Shown here: positions 11,626 to 23,263 of the stretch, one piece after another
Position numbering within the stretch: the stretch's first letter is position 1
How the letters are laid out: each line of letters opens with the position of its first letter
Source of the DNA: Camelus bactrianus
Taxonomy: Eukaryota > Chordata > Mammalia > Artiodactyla > Camelidae
DNA length: 64,000 nt
NCBI RefSeq assembly: GCF_048773025.1
Contig: NW_027413959.1
Coordinates: 3,472,001-3,536,000, forward strand
Direction of reading: 5' to 3'
Position numbers and translations under genes: made by a program
Notes under the pieces: generated by a model
The model's database searches: none
Told to the model about the DNA's origin: nothing
The model's input: the letters and a program-made list of their open reading frames with translations, nothing else

Positions 11626-13375
11626 AATTACCCCTGCCAGGGAACACCTGTGACAGTAGGCAGCTGCGTGGTGTGCGGCCCTAAACCTCACCCACACAGT
11701 CACACGTGTTCCGGAATTCTGAGTGTGGGGAGGTTCCGTCTTCTGTCTGCAGCACCCGGGTTCTCCTAGGAGCCTTTCGAGTGTCTTCCCACAGTCCCTC
11801 TCTTTGCGGGCTGCCGGTGAAAGGAGGGGGTTTGGCTGGAAAAGCAGGAAGCATCTTCTGCCTCCCCATGGACAAGGGAGGTAATTAGCGGACTTCCCCC
11901 TGCCAGGGAACACCTGTGACACCAGGCAGCTGCGTGGAGGGCGGCCCAGAACCTCCCTCACACAGTCAGGCGTGTTCCGGAATTCTGAGTGTGGGGAGGT
12001 TCCGTCTTCTGTCTGCAGCACCGGGGATCTCCTAGGATCCCTTCGAGTGTCTTCCCCGAATCCTTCACACTGCGGGCTGCCGGTGAAAGAAGGGGGTTGT
12101 GCTGGAAAAGCAAGTAGCATCTTGTGCCTCCCCTAGGACAAGGGAGGTAATTAGCGGACTTCCCCCTGCCAGGGAACACCTGTGACACCAGGCAGCTGCG
12201 TGGAGGGCGGCCCCGAACCTCCCCCACACAGTCAACCGTGTTCCGGAATTCTGAGTGTGGGGAGGTTCCGTCTTCTGTCTGCAGCACCCGGGATCTCCTA
12301 GGAGCCCTTCGAGTGTCTTCCCAGAGTCCCTCACTGTGCGGGCTGCCGGGGAATGGAGGGGGTTGTGCTGGAAACGCAGGTAGCATCTAGTGCCTCCCCA
12401 TGGACAGGGGAGGTAATTAGCGGACTTCCCCCTGCCAGGGAACACCTGTGACACCAGGCAGCTGCGTGGAGTGCGGCCCCGAACCTCCCCCACACAGTCA
12501 ACCGTGTTCCGGAATTCTGATTGTGGGGAGGTTCCGTCTTATGTCTGCAGCACCCGGGATCTCCTAGGAGCCCTTCGAGAGTCTTCCCCGAGTCCCTCCC
12601 AGTGCGGGCAGCCAGGGAAAGGCGGGGTTTGGGCTGGAATCGCAGGTAGCATCTAGTGCCTCCCCATGGACAGGGGAGGTAATTAGCGGAATTACCCCTG
12701 CCAGGGAACACCTGTGACAGCAGGCAGCTGCGTGGAGTGCGGCCCTAAACCTCACCCACACAGTCACACGTGTTCCGGAATTCTGAGTGTGGGGAGGTTC
12801 CGTCTTCTGTCTGCAGCACCCGGGTTCTCCTAGGAGCCTTTCGAGTGCCTTCCCACAGTCCCTCCCTTTGCGGGCTGCCGGTGAAAGGAGGGGGTTTGGC
12901 TGGAAAAGCAGGAAGCATCTTCTGCCTCCCCATGGACAAGGGAGGTAATTAGCGGACTTCCCCCTGCCAGGGAACACCTGTGACACCAGGCAGCTGCGTG
13001 GAGGGCGGCCCAGAACCTCCCTCACACAGTCAGGCGTGTTCCGGAATTCTGAGTGTGGGGAGGTTCCGTCTTCTGTCTGCAGCACCGGGGATCTCCTAGG
13101 AGCCCTTCTAGTGTCTTCCCCGAATCCTTCCCACTGCGGGCTGCCGGTGAAAGGAGGGGGTTGTGCTGGAAAAGCAAGTAGCATCTTGTGCCTCCCCATG
13201 GACAAGGGAGGTAATTAGCGGACTTCCCCCTGCCAGGGAACACCTGTGACACCAGGCAGCTGCGTGGAGGGCGGCCCCGAACCTCCCCCACACAGTCAAC
13301 CGTGTTCCGGAATTCTGAGTGTGGGGAGGTTCCGTCTTCTGTCTGCAGCACCCGCGATCTCCTAGGAGCCCTTCG
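11490..13375. repeat. Four-monomer (1,064 bp) duplication
   Basis: About 820 bp at 11,490-12,310 matches 12,555-13,375 at an offset of 1,064 bp. Shared rare variants include GCAGGAAGCATCTTCTGCC near 11,843 and 12,907, and GGCGGCCCAGAACCTCCCTC near 11,940 and 13,004. In copy 1 the usual CCCCATGGAC reads CCCCTAGGAC near 12,131. Confidence 0.85.
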
Positions 13376-14628
13376 AGTGTCTTCCCCCAGTCCTTCACTG
13401 TGCGGGCTGCCGGGGAATGGCGGAGGTTGGGCTGGAAAAGCAGGTAGCATCATGTGCCTCCCCATGGACAAGGGAGGTAATTAGCGGAGTTCCCCCTGCC
13501 AGGGAACACCTGTGACACCAGGCAGCTGCGTGGAGGGCGGCCCCGAACCTCCCCCACACAGTCAACCGTGTTCCGGAATTCTGAGTGTGGGGAGGTTCCG
13601 TCTTCTGTCTGCAGCACCCGGGATCTCCTAGGAGCCCTTCGAGTGTCTTCCCAGAGTCCCTCACTGTGCGGGCTGCCGGGGAAAGGAGGGGGTTGTGCTG
13701 GAAACGCAGGTAGCATCTAGTGCCTCCCCATGGACAGGGGAGGTAATTAGCCGACTTCCCCCTGCCAGGGAACACCTGTGACACCAGGCAGCTGCGTGGA
13801 GGGCGGCCCCGAACCTCCCCCACACAGTCAACCGTGTTCCGGAATTCTGAGTGTGGGGAGGTTCCGTCTTATGTCTGCAGCACCCGGGATCTCCTAGGAG
13901 CCCTTCGAGAGTCTTCACCGAGTCCCTCCCAGTGCGGGCAGCCGGGGAACGGCGGGGGTTCGGCTGGAAACTCAGGTAGCATGTAGTGCCTCCCTATGGA
14001 CAGGGGAGGTAATTAGCGGTCTTCCACCTGCCAGGGAACACCTGTGACACCAGTCAGCTGCGTGGACGGCGGCCCCAAACCTCGACCACACAGTCAGACG
14101 TGTTCCGGAATTCTGAGTGTGGGGAGGTTCCGTCTTCTGTCTGCAGCACCCGGGATCTCCTAGGAGCCCTTCGAGAGTCTTCCCCGAGTCCCTCCCAGTG
14201 CGGGCAGCCAGGGAAAGGCGGGGTTTGGGCTGGAATCGCAGGTAGCATCTAGTGCCTCCCCATGGACAGGGGAGGAAATTAGCGGACTTCCCCCTGCCAG
14301 GGAACACCTGTGACAGCAGGCAGCTGCGTGGTGTGTGGCCCTAAACCTCACCCACGCAGTCACACGTGTTCCGGAATTCTGAGTGTGGGGAGGTTCCGTC
14401 TTCTGTCTGCAGCACCCGGGGTCCCCTAGGAGCCCTTCGAGTGTCTTCCCCGAATCCCTCCCACTGCGGGCTGCCGGGGAAAGGCGGGGGTTGGGCTGGA
14501 AAAGCAGGTAGCATCTTGTGCCTCCCCATGGACAAGGGAGGTAATTAGCGGACTTCCCCCTGCCAGGGAACACCTGTGACACCAGGCAGATGCGTTAAGG
14601 GCGGCCCCGAACCTCCTCCACACAGTCA

Positions 14629-14634
14629 GCCGCC
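14629..14634. repeat. 3-bp GCC insertion in a monomer (269-bp unit)
   Basis: CAGTCAGCCGCCGTGTTCC replaces CAGTCAGCCGTGTTCC, a local duplication of GCC. The only other example I found is at 30,584-30,589, in the paired block, so it is a single old event copied with the block. Confidence 0.95.
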
Positions 14635-16290
14635 GTGTTCCGGAATTCTGAGTGTGGGGAGGTTCCGTCTTATGTCTGCAGGACCCGGGTTCACCTAGGA
14701 GCCCTTCGAGTGTCTTCCCCCAGAACCTCACTGTGCGGGCTGCCGGTGAATGGCGGAGGTTGGGCTGGAATAGCAGGTAGCATCTTGTGCCTCCCCATGG
14801 ACAAGGGAGGTAATTAGCGGACTTCCCCCTGCCAGGGAACACCTGTGACACCAGGCAGCTGCGTGGAGATCGGCCCCGAACCTCCCCCACACAGTCAAAC
14901 GTGTTCCGGAATTCTGAGTGTGGGGAGGTTCCGTCTTCTGTCTGCAGCACCCGGGATCTCCTAGGAGCCCTTCGAGTGTCTTCCCCGAATCCCTTCCACT
15001 GCGGGCTGCCTGGGAAATGCGGGGTTTGGGCTGGAAACTCAGGTAGCATCTGGTGCCTCCCCATGGACAGGGGAGGTAATTAGCGGACTTCACCCTGCCA
15101 GGGAACACCTGTGACACCAGGCAGCTGCGTGGAGGGCGGCCCCGAACCTCCCCCACACAGTCAGCCGTGTTCCGGAATTCTGAGTGTGGGGAGGTTCCGT
15201 CTTATGTCTGCAGCACCCGGGTTCACCTAGGAGCCCTTCGAGTGTCTTCCCCCAGTCCCTCACTGTGCGGTCTGCCGGGCAATGGCGGAGGTTGGGCTGG
15301 AAAAGCAGGTAGCATCTTGTGCCTCCCCATGGACAAGGGAGGTAATTAGCGGACTTCCCCCTGCCAGGGAACACCTGTGACACCAGGCAGCTGCGTGGAG
15401 GACGGCCCCGAACTTCCCCCACACAGTCAACCGTGTTCCGGAATTCTGAGTGTGGGGAGGTTCCGTCTTCTGTCTGCAGCACCCGGGATCTCCTAGGAGC
15501 CCTTCGAGAGTCTTCCCCGAGTCCCTCCAAGTGCGGGCAGCCAGGGAAATGCGGGGTTTGGGCTGGAAACGCAGGTAGCATCTAGTGCCTCCCCATGGAC
15601 TGGGGAGGTAATTAGCGGAATTCCCCCTGCCAGGGAACACCTGTGACACCAGGCAGCTGCGTGGAGGGCGGCCCCGAACCTCCCCCACACAGTCAGCCGT
15701 GTTCCGGAATTCTGAGTGTGGGGAGGTTCCGTCTTATGTCTGCAGCACCCGGGTTCTCCTAGGAGCCTTTCGAGTGTCTTCCCCCAGTCCCTCCCTGTGC
15801 GGGCTGCCGGGGAAAGGCGGGGGTTGGGCTGAAAAAGTAGGAAGCATCTTGTGCCTCCCCATGGACAAGGGAGGTAATTAGCGGACTTCCCCCTGCCAGG
15901 GAACACCTGTGACACCAGGCAGCTGCGTGGAGGGCGGCCCCGAACCTCCCCCACACAGTCAGCCGTGTTCATGAATTCTGAGTGTGGGGAGGTTCCGTCT
16001 TCTGTCTGCAGCACCCGGGATCTCCTAGGAGCCCTTCGAGTGTCTTCCCCGAATCCCTCCCACTGCGGGCTGCCGGGGAAAGTCGGGGGTTGGGCTGGAA
16101 AATCAGGTAGCATCTAGTGCCTCCCCATGGACAGGGGAGGTAATTAGCGGACTTCCCCCTGCCAGGGAATACCTGTGACACCAGGCAGATTCGTGGAGGG
16201 CGGCCCCGAACCTCCCCCACACAGTCAGCCGTGTTCCGGAATTCTGAGTGTGGGGAGGTTCCGTCTTATGTCTGCAGCACCCGGGATCTC

Positions 16291-18090
16291 CTAGGAGCCC
16301 TTCAAGAGTCTTCCCCGATTCCCTCCCAGTGCGGGCAGCCGGGAACGGCGGGGGTTGGGCTGGAAAAGCAGGTAGCATCTAGTGCCTCCCCATGGACAGG
16401 GGAGGTAATTAGCGGACTTCCACCTGCCAGGGAACAACTGTGACACCAGGAAGCTGCGTGGAGTGCGGCCGTAAACCTCACCCACAAAGTCAACCTTGTT
16501 CCGGAATTCTGAGTGTGGGGAGGTTCCGTCTTCTGTCTGCAGCACCCGGGATCTCCTAGGAGCCCTTCGAGAGTCTTCCCCGAGTCCCTCCAAGTGCGGA
16601 CAGCCAGGGAAAGGCGGGGTTTGGGCAGGAAACGCAGGTAGCATCTAGTGCCTCCCCATGGACAGGGGAGGTAATTAGCGGAATTCCCCCTGCCAGGGAA
16701 CACCTGTGACACCAGGCAGTTGCGTGGAGAGCGGCCCCGAACCTCCCCCACACAGTCAGCCGTGTTCAGGTATTCTGAGTGTGGGGAGGTTCCGTTTCTG
16801 TCTACAGCACCCGGGATCTCCTAGGAGCCCTTCGAGTTTCTTCCCCGAATCCCTCCCACTGCGGGCTGCCGGGGAAAGTCGGGGGTTGGGCTGGAAACTC
16901 ATGTAGCATCTAGTGCCTCCTCATGGACAGGGGAGGTAATTAGCGGACTTCCCCCTGCCAGGGAATACCTGTGACACCAGGCAGATTCGTGGAGGGCGGC
17001 CCCGAACCTCCCCCACGCAGTCAGCCGTGTTCCGGAATTCTGAGTGTGGGGAGGTTCCGTCTTATGTCTGCAGCACCCGGGATCTCCTAGGAGCCCTTCA
17101 AGAGTCTTCCCCGAGTCCCTCCCAGTGCGGGCAGCCGGGAACGGCGGGGGTTGGGCTGGAAAAGCAGGTAGCATCTAGTGCCTCCCCATGGACAGGGGAG
17201 GTAATTAGCGGACTTCCCCCTGCCAGGGAACAACTGTGACACCAGGAAGCTGCGTGGAGTGCGGCCCTAAACCTAACTCACACAGTCACACGTGTTCCGG
17301 AATTCTGAGTGTGGGGAGGTTCCGTCTTCTGTCTGCAGCACCCGGGTTCACCTAGGAGCCTTTCGAGTGTCTTCCCCCAGTCCCTCCCTGTGCGGGCTGC
17401 CGGGGAAAGGCGGGGGTTGGGCTGAAAAAGCAGGTAGCATCTTGTGCCTCCCCATGGACAAGGGAGGTAATTAGCGGACTTCCCCCTGCCAGGGAATACC
17501 TGTGACACCAGGCAGATTCGTGGAGGGCGGCCCCGAACCTCCCCCACACAGTCAGCCGTGTTCCGGAATTCTGAGTGTGGGGAGGTTCCGTCTTATGTCT
17601 GCAGCACCCGGGATCTCCTAGGAGACCTTCAAGAGTCTTCCCCGATTCCCTCCCAGTGCGGGCAGCCGGGAACGGCGGGGGTTGGGCTGGAAAAGCAGGT
17701 AGCATCTAGTGCCTCCCCATGGACAGGGGAGGTAATTAGCGGACTTCCCCCTGCCAGGGAACAACTGTGACACCAGGAAGCTGCGTGGAGTGCGGCCGTA
17801 AACCTCACCCACAAAGTCAACCTTGTTCCGGAATTCTGAGTGTGGGGAGGTTCCGTCTTCTGTCTGCAGCACCCGGGATCTCCTAGGAGCCCTTCGAGAG
17901 TCTTCCCCGAGTCCCTCCAAGTGCGGACAGCCAGGGAAAGGCGGGGTTTGGGCTGGAAACGCAGGTAGCATCTAGTGCCTCCCCATGGACAGGGGAGGAA
18001 ATTAGCGGACTTCACCCTGCCAGGGAACACCTGTGACACCAGGCAGCTGCGTGGAGGGCGGCCCCGAACCTCCCCCACACAGTCATCCGT
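16291..18090. repeat. Five-monomer (1,327 bp) partial tandem repeat
   Basis: Sequence at 16,291-16,751 recurs at 17,618-18,078 with an offset of 1,327 bp, that is five monomers less three single-base losses. Both copies carry the unusual ACAAAGTCAACCTTGTTCC at about 16,484 and 17,811 and the CAAGTGCGGACAGCC variant. The counterpart block near 32.8-33.2 kb has only one copy of this segment. Confidence 0.8.
16759..17288. repeat. Two-monomer 530-bp cassette (265+265), first of eight copies
   Basis: A fixed succession of two shortened monomers. The first begins GCCGTGTTCAGGTATTCTG, has the one-base-short TTCCGTTTCTGTCTACAG, and ends with GGGAATACCTG and CAGATTCG. The second has CTTCAAGAG and the one-base-short GCAGCCGGGAACGG, and ends AACAACTGTG, GGAAGCTGCG and ACCTAACTCACACAG. 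Full copies start at 16,759, 19,948, 24,468, 33,245, 36,434, 47,070, 50,260 and 57,442. The second unit also occurs without the first, for example from about 39,626 and 42,551. The invariant pairing makes this a good marker of higher-order repeat phase. Confidence 0.9.
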
Positions 18091-18743
18091 GTTCCGGAAT
18101 TCTGAGTGTGGGGAAGTTCCGTCTTATGTCTGCAGAACCCGGGTTCACCTAGGAGCCCTTCGAGTGTCTTCCCCCAGTCCCTCACTGTGCGGGCTGCCGG
18201 GCAATGGCGGAGGTTGGGCTGGAAAAGCAGGTAGCATCTTGTGCCTCCCCATGGACAAGGGAGGTAATTAGCGGACTTCCCCCTGCCAGGGAACACCTGT
18301 GACACCAGGCTGCTTCGTGGAGGACGGCCCCGAACCTCCCCCACACAGTCAACCGTGTTCCGGAATTCTGAGTGTGGGGAGGTTCCGTCTTCTGTCTGCA
18401 GCACCCGGGATCTCCTAGGAGCCCTTCGAGTGTCTTCCACGAGTCCCTCCCTGTGCGGGCTGCCGGGGAAAGGAGGGGGTTGTGCTGGAAACGCAGGTAG
18501 CCTCTAGTGCCTCCCCATGGACAGGGGAGGTAATTAGCGGACTTCCACCTGCCAGGGAACACCTGTGACACAAGGCAGCTGCGTGGAGGGCGGCCACGAA
18601 CCACCCCCACACAGTCATCCGTGTTCCGGAATTCTGAGTGTGGGGAGGTTCCGTCTTCTGTCTGCAGCACCCGGGTTCTCCTAGGAGCCTTTCGAGTGCC
18701 TTCCCCCAGTCCCTCCCTGTGCGGGCTGCCGGGGAAAGGCGGG

Positions 18744-21700
18744 GGTTGGGCTGGAAAAGCAGGTAGCATCTTGTGCCTCCCCATGGACAATGGAGGTAAT
18801 TAGCGGACTTCCCCCTTCCAGGGAACACCTGTGACACCAGGCAGCTGCGTGGAGGGCGGCCCCGAACTTCCCCCACACAGTCAGCCGTGTTCAGGAATTC
18901 TGAGGGTGGGGAGCTTCCGTCTTCTGTCTGCAGCACCCGGGATCTCCTAGGAGCACTTCCAGTGTATTCCCCGAATCCCTCCCACTGCGGGCTGCCGGGG
19001 AAAGGCGGGGGTTGGGCTGGAAAAGCAGGTAGCATCTAGTGCCTCCCCATGGACAGGGGAGGTAATTAGCGGACTTCCCCCTGCCAGGGAACACCTGTGA
19101 CACCAGGCAGATGCGTGGAGGGCGGCCCCGAACCTCCTCCACACAGTCAGCCGTGTTCCGGAATTCTGAGTGTGGGGAGGTTCCGTCTTATGTCTGCAGA
19201 ACCTGGGTTCACCTAGGAGCCCTTCAAGTGTCTTCCCCCAGTCCCTCACTGTGCGGGCTGCCGGGGAATGGCGGGGGTTGGGCTGGAAAAGCAGGTAGCA
19301 TCTTGTGCCTCCCCATGGACAGGGGAGGTAATTAGCGGACTTCCCCCTGCCAGGGAACACCTGTGACACCAGGCAGATGCGTGGAGGGCGGCCCCGAACC
19401 TCCCCCACACAGTCAGCCGTGTTCAGAAATTCTGAGTGTGGGGAGGTTCCTTCATCTGTCTGCAGCACCCGGGATCTCCTAGGAGCCCTTCGAGTGTCTT
19501 CCCCGAATCGCTCCCACTGCGGGCTGCCTGGGAAAGGCGGGGGTTGGGCTGGAAACTCAGGTAGCATCTAGTGCCTCCCCATGGACAGGGGAGGTAATTA
19601 GCGGACTTCCACCTGCCAGGGAACACCTGTGACACCAGGCAGCTGCGTGGAGGGCGGCCCCGAACCTCCCCCACACAGTCAGCCGTGTTCCGGAATTCTG
19701 AGTGTGGGGAGGTTCCGTCTTATGTCTGCAGCACCCGGGTTCACCTAGGAGCCCTTTGAGTGTCTTCCCCCAGTCCCTCACTGTGCGGGCTGCCGGGCAA
19801 TGGCGGAGGTTGGGCTGGAAAAGCAGGTAGCATCTTGTGCCTCCCCATATACAAGGGAGGTAATTAGCGGACTTCCCCCTGCCAGGGAACACCTGTGACA
19901 CCAGGCAGTTGCGTGGAGGGCGGCCCCGAACCTCCCCCACACAGTCAGCCGTGTTCAGGTATTCTGAGTGTGGGGAGGTTCCGTTTCTGTCTACAGCACC
20001 CGGGATCTCCTAGGAGCCCTTCGAGTGTCTTCCCCGAATCCCTCCCACTGCGGGCTGCCGGGGAAAGTCGGGGGTTGGGCTGGAAATTCATGTAGCATCT
20101 AGTGCCTCCCCATGGACCGGGGAGGTAATTAGCGGACTTCCCCCTGCCAGGGAATACCTGTGAGACCAGGCAGATTCGTGGAGGGCGGCCCCGAACCTCC
20201 CCCACACAGTCAGCCGTGTTCCGGAATTCTGAGTGTGGGGAGGTTCCGTCTTATGTCTGCAGCACCCGGGATCTCCTAGGAGCCCTTCAAGAGTCTTCCC
20301 CGAGTCCCTCCCAGTGCGGGCAGCCGGGAACGGCGGGGGTTGGGCTGGAAAAGCAGGTAGCATCTAGTGCCTCCCCATGGACAGGGGAGGTAATTAGCGG
20401 ACTTCCCCCTGCCAGGGAACAACTGTGACACCAGGAAGCTGCGTGGAGTGCGGCCCTAAACCTAACTCACACAGTCACACGTGTTCCGGAATTCTGAGTG
20501 TGGGGAGGTTCCGTCTTCTGTCTGCAGCACCCGGGTTCACCTAGGAGCCTTTCGAGTGTCTTCCCCCAGTCCCTCCCTGTGCGGGCTGCCGGGGAAAGGC
20601 GGGGGTTGGGCTGAAAAAGCAGGTAGCATCTTGTGCCTCCCCATGGACAAGGGAGGTAATTAGCGGACTTCCCCCTGCCAGGGAACACCTGTGACACCAG
20701 GCAGCTGCGTGGAGGGCGGCCCCGAACCTCCCCCACACAGTCAGCCGTGTTCCGGAATTCTGAGTGTGGGGAGGTTCCGTCTTATGTCTGCAGCACCCGG
20801 GATCTACTAGGAGCCCTTCAAGAGTCTTCCCCGAGTCCCTCCCAGTGCGGGCAGCCGGGGAACGGCGGGGGTTGGGCTGGAAAAGCACGTAGCATCTAGT
20901 GCCTCCCCATGGACAGGGGAGGTAATTAGCGGAATTCCCCCTGCCAGGGAACACCTGTGACACCAGGCAGCTGCGTGGAGTGCGGCCCTAAACCTCACCC
21001 ACAGAGTCACACGTGTTCCGGAATTCTGAGTGTGGGGAGGTTCCGTCTTCTGTCTGCAGCACCGGGGATCTCCTAGGAGCCCTTCGAGTGTCTTCCCCGA
21101 ATCCTTCCCACTGCGGGCTGCCGGTGAAAGGAGGGGGTTGTGCTGGAAAATCAAGTAGCATCTTGTGCCTCCCCATGGACAAGGGAGGTAATTAGCGGAC
21201 TTCCCCCAGCCAGGGAACACCTGTGACACCAGGCAGCTGCGTGGAGGGCGGCCCCGAACCTCCCCCACACAGTCAACCGTGTTCCGGATTTCTGAGTGTG
21301 GGGAGGTTCCGTCTTCTGTCTGCAGCACCCGGGATCTCCTAGGAGCTCTTCGAGTGTCTTCCCCCAGTCCCTCACTGTGCGGGCTGCCGGGGAATGGCGG
21401 AGGTTGGGCTGGAAAAGCAGGTAGCATCTTGTGCCTCCCCATGGACAAGGGAGGTAATTAGCGGACTACCCCCTGCCAGGGAACACCTGTGACACCAGGC
21501 AGCTGCGTGGAGGGCGGCCCCGAACCTCCCCCACACAGTCAACCGTGTTCCGGAATTCTGAGTGTGGGGAGGTTCCGTCTTCTGTCTGCAGCACCCGGGA
21601 TCTCCTAGGAGCCCTTCGAGTGTCTTCCCAGAGTCCCTCACTGTGCGGGCTGCCGGGGAAAGGAGGGGGTTGTGCTGGAAACGCAGGTAGCATCTAGTGC

Positions 21701-23195
21701 CTCCCCATGGACAGGGGAGGTAATTAGCGGACTTCCCCCTGCCAGGGAACACCTGTGACACCAGGCAGCTGCGTGGAGGGCGGCCCCGAACCTCCCCCAC
21801 ACAGTCAACCGTGTTCCGGAATTCGGAGTGTGGGGAGGTTCCGTCTTATGTCTGCAGCACCCGGGATCTCCTAGGAGCCCTTCGAGAGTCTTCACCGAGT
21901 CACTCCCAGTGCGGGCAGCCGGGGAACGGTGGGAGTTGGGCTGGAAACTCAGGTAGCATGTAGTGCCTCCCTATGGACAGGGGAGGTAATTAGCGGTCTT
22001 CCACCTGCCAGGGAACACCTGTGACACCAGTCAGCTGCGTGGACGGCGGCCCCAAACCTCGACCACACAGTCAGACGTGTTCCGGAATTCTGAGTGTGGG
22101 GAGGTTCCGTCTTCTGTCTGCAGCACCCGGGATCTCCTAGGAGCCCTTCGAGAGTCTTCCACGAGTCCCTCCCAGTGCGGGCAGCCAGGGAAAGGCGGTG
22201 TTTGGGCTGGAATCGCAGGTAGCATCTAGTGCCTCCCCATGGACAGGGGAGGTAATTAGCGGAATTACCCCTGCCAGGGAACACCTGTGACAGTAGGCAG
22301 CTGCGTGGTGTGCGGCCCTAAACCTCACCCACACAGTCACACGTGTTCCGGAATTCTGAGTGTGGGGAGGTTCCGTCTTCTGTCTGCAGCACCCGGGTTC
22401 TCCTAGGAGCCTTTCGAGTGTCTTCCCACAGTCCCTCCCTTTGCGGGCTGCCGGTGAAAGGAGGGGGTTTGGCTGGAAAAGCAGGAAGCATCTTGTGCCT
22501 CCCCATGGACAAGGGAGGTAATTAGCGGACTTCCCCCTGCCAGGGAACACCTGTGACACCAGGCAGCTGCGTGGAGGGCGGCCCAGAACCTCCCTCACAC
22601 AGTCAGGCGTGTTCCAGAATTCTGAGTGGGGGGAGGTTCCGTCTTCTGTCTGCAGCACCGGGGATCTCCTAGGATCCCTTCGAGTGTCTTCCCCGAATCC
22701 TTCCCACTGCGGGCTGCCGGTGAAAGAAGGGGGTTGTGCTGGAAAAGCAAGTAGCATCTTGTGCCTCCCCATGGACAAGGGAGGTAATTAGCGGACTTCC
22801 CCCTGCCAGGGAACACCTGTGACACCAGGCAGCTGCGTGGAGGGCGGCCCCGAACCTCCCCCACACAGTCAACCGTGTTCCGGAATTCTGAGTGTGGGGA
22901 GGTTCCCTCTTCTGTCTGCAGCACCCGGGATCTCCTAGGAGCCCTTCGAGTGTCTTCCCAGAGTCCCTCACTGTGCGGGCTGCCGGGGAAAGGAGGGGGT
23001 TTTGCTGGAAACGCAGGTAGCATCTAGTGCCTCCCCATGGACAGGGGAGGTAATTAGCGGACTTCCCCCTGCCAGGGAACACCTGTGACACCAGGCAGCT
23101 GCGTGGAGGGCGGCCCCGAACCTCCCCCACACAGTCAACCGTGTTCCGGAATTCTGAGTGTGGGGAGGTTCCGTCTTATGTCTGCAGCACCCGGG
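18744..23195. repeat. Copy A of a 4,520-bp (17-monomer) tandem duplication
   Basis: Matches 23,264-27,715 base for base at a constant 4,520-bp offset (17 x 266 minus two single-base losses). Private marks appear in both copies and nowhere else I saw, for example CCCCATATACAAGG near 19,845 and 24,365. Only a few differences were seen across about 4.45 kb: GCGGACTACC near 21,462 against GCGGACTTCC, TTCCCTCTT near 22,904 against TTCCGTCTT, and GAAAATCAAG near 21,146 against GAAAAGCAAG. This is about 99.8% identity by eye. Confidence 0.93.
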
Positions 23196-23263
23196 TTCAC
23201 CTAGGAGCCCTTTGAGTGTCTTCCCCCAGTCCCTCACTGTGCGGGCTGCCGGGCAATGGCGGA
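23196..23263. repeat. Foreign patch at the 4,520-bp duplication junction
   Basis: Between the end of copy A and the start of copy B lies about 70 bp matching neither flank. It carries TTCACCTAGGAGCCCTTTGA and GGGCAATGGCGGAGG, the type seen at about 19,738-19,812 and 24,258-24,332. The junction monomer is therefore a three-part mosaic, still in 266-bp register. Confidence 0.75.

Larger units (their letters stand above)
12555..20930. repeat. Left copy of a block of more than 8 kb duplicated about 16 kb downstream
   Basis: This block pairs with about 27,980-37,416. The offset changes stepwise: 15,423 bp (12.7-13.5 kb), 15,157 (13.7-14.3), 15,955 (14.3-15.6), 16,752 (15.7-15.96), 16,486 (16.3-17.5), 16,487 (18.0-19.57) and 16,486 (19.6-20.93). 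The large steps are close to one or three monomers, so the two copies differ by whole-unit gains and losses rather than by general divergence. Private marks such as the GCCGCC insertion and the GGAGATCGGCCCC tail occur in both copies. Confidence 0.85.
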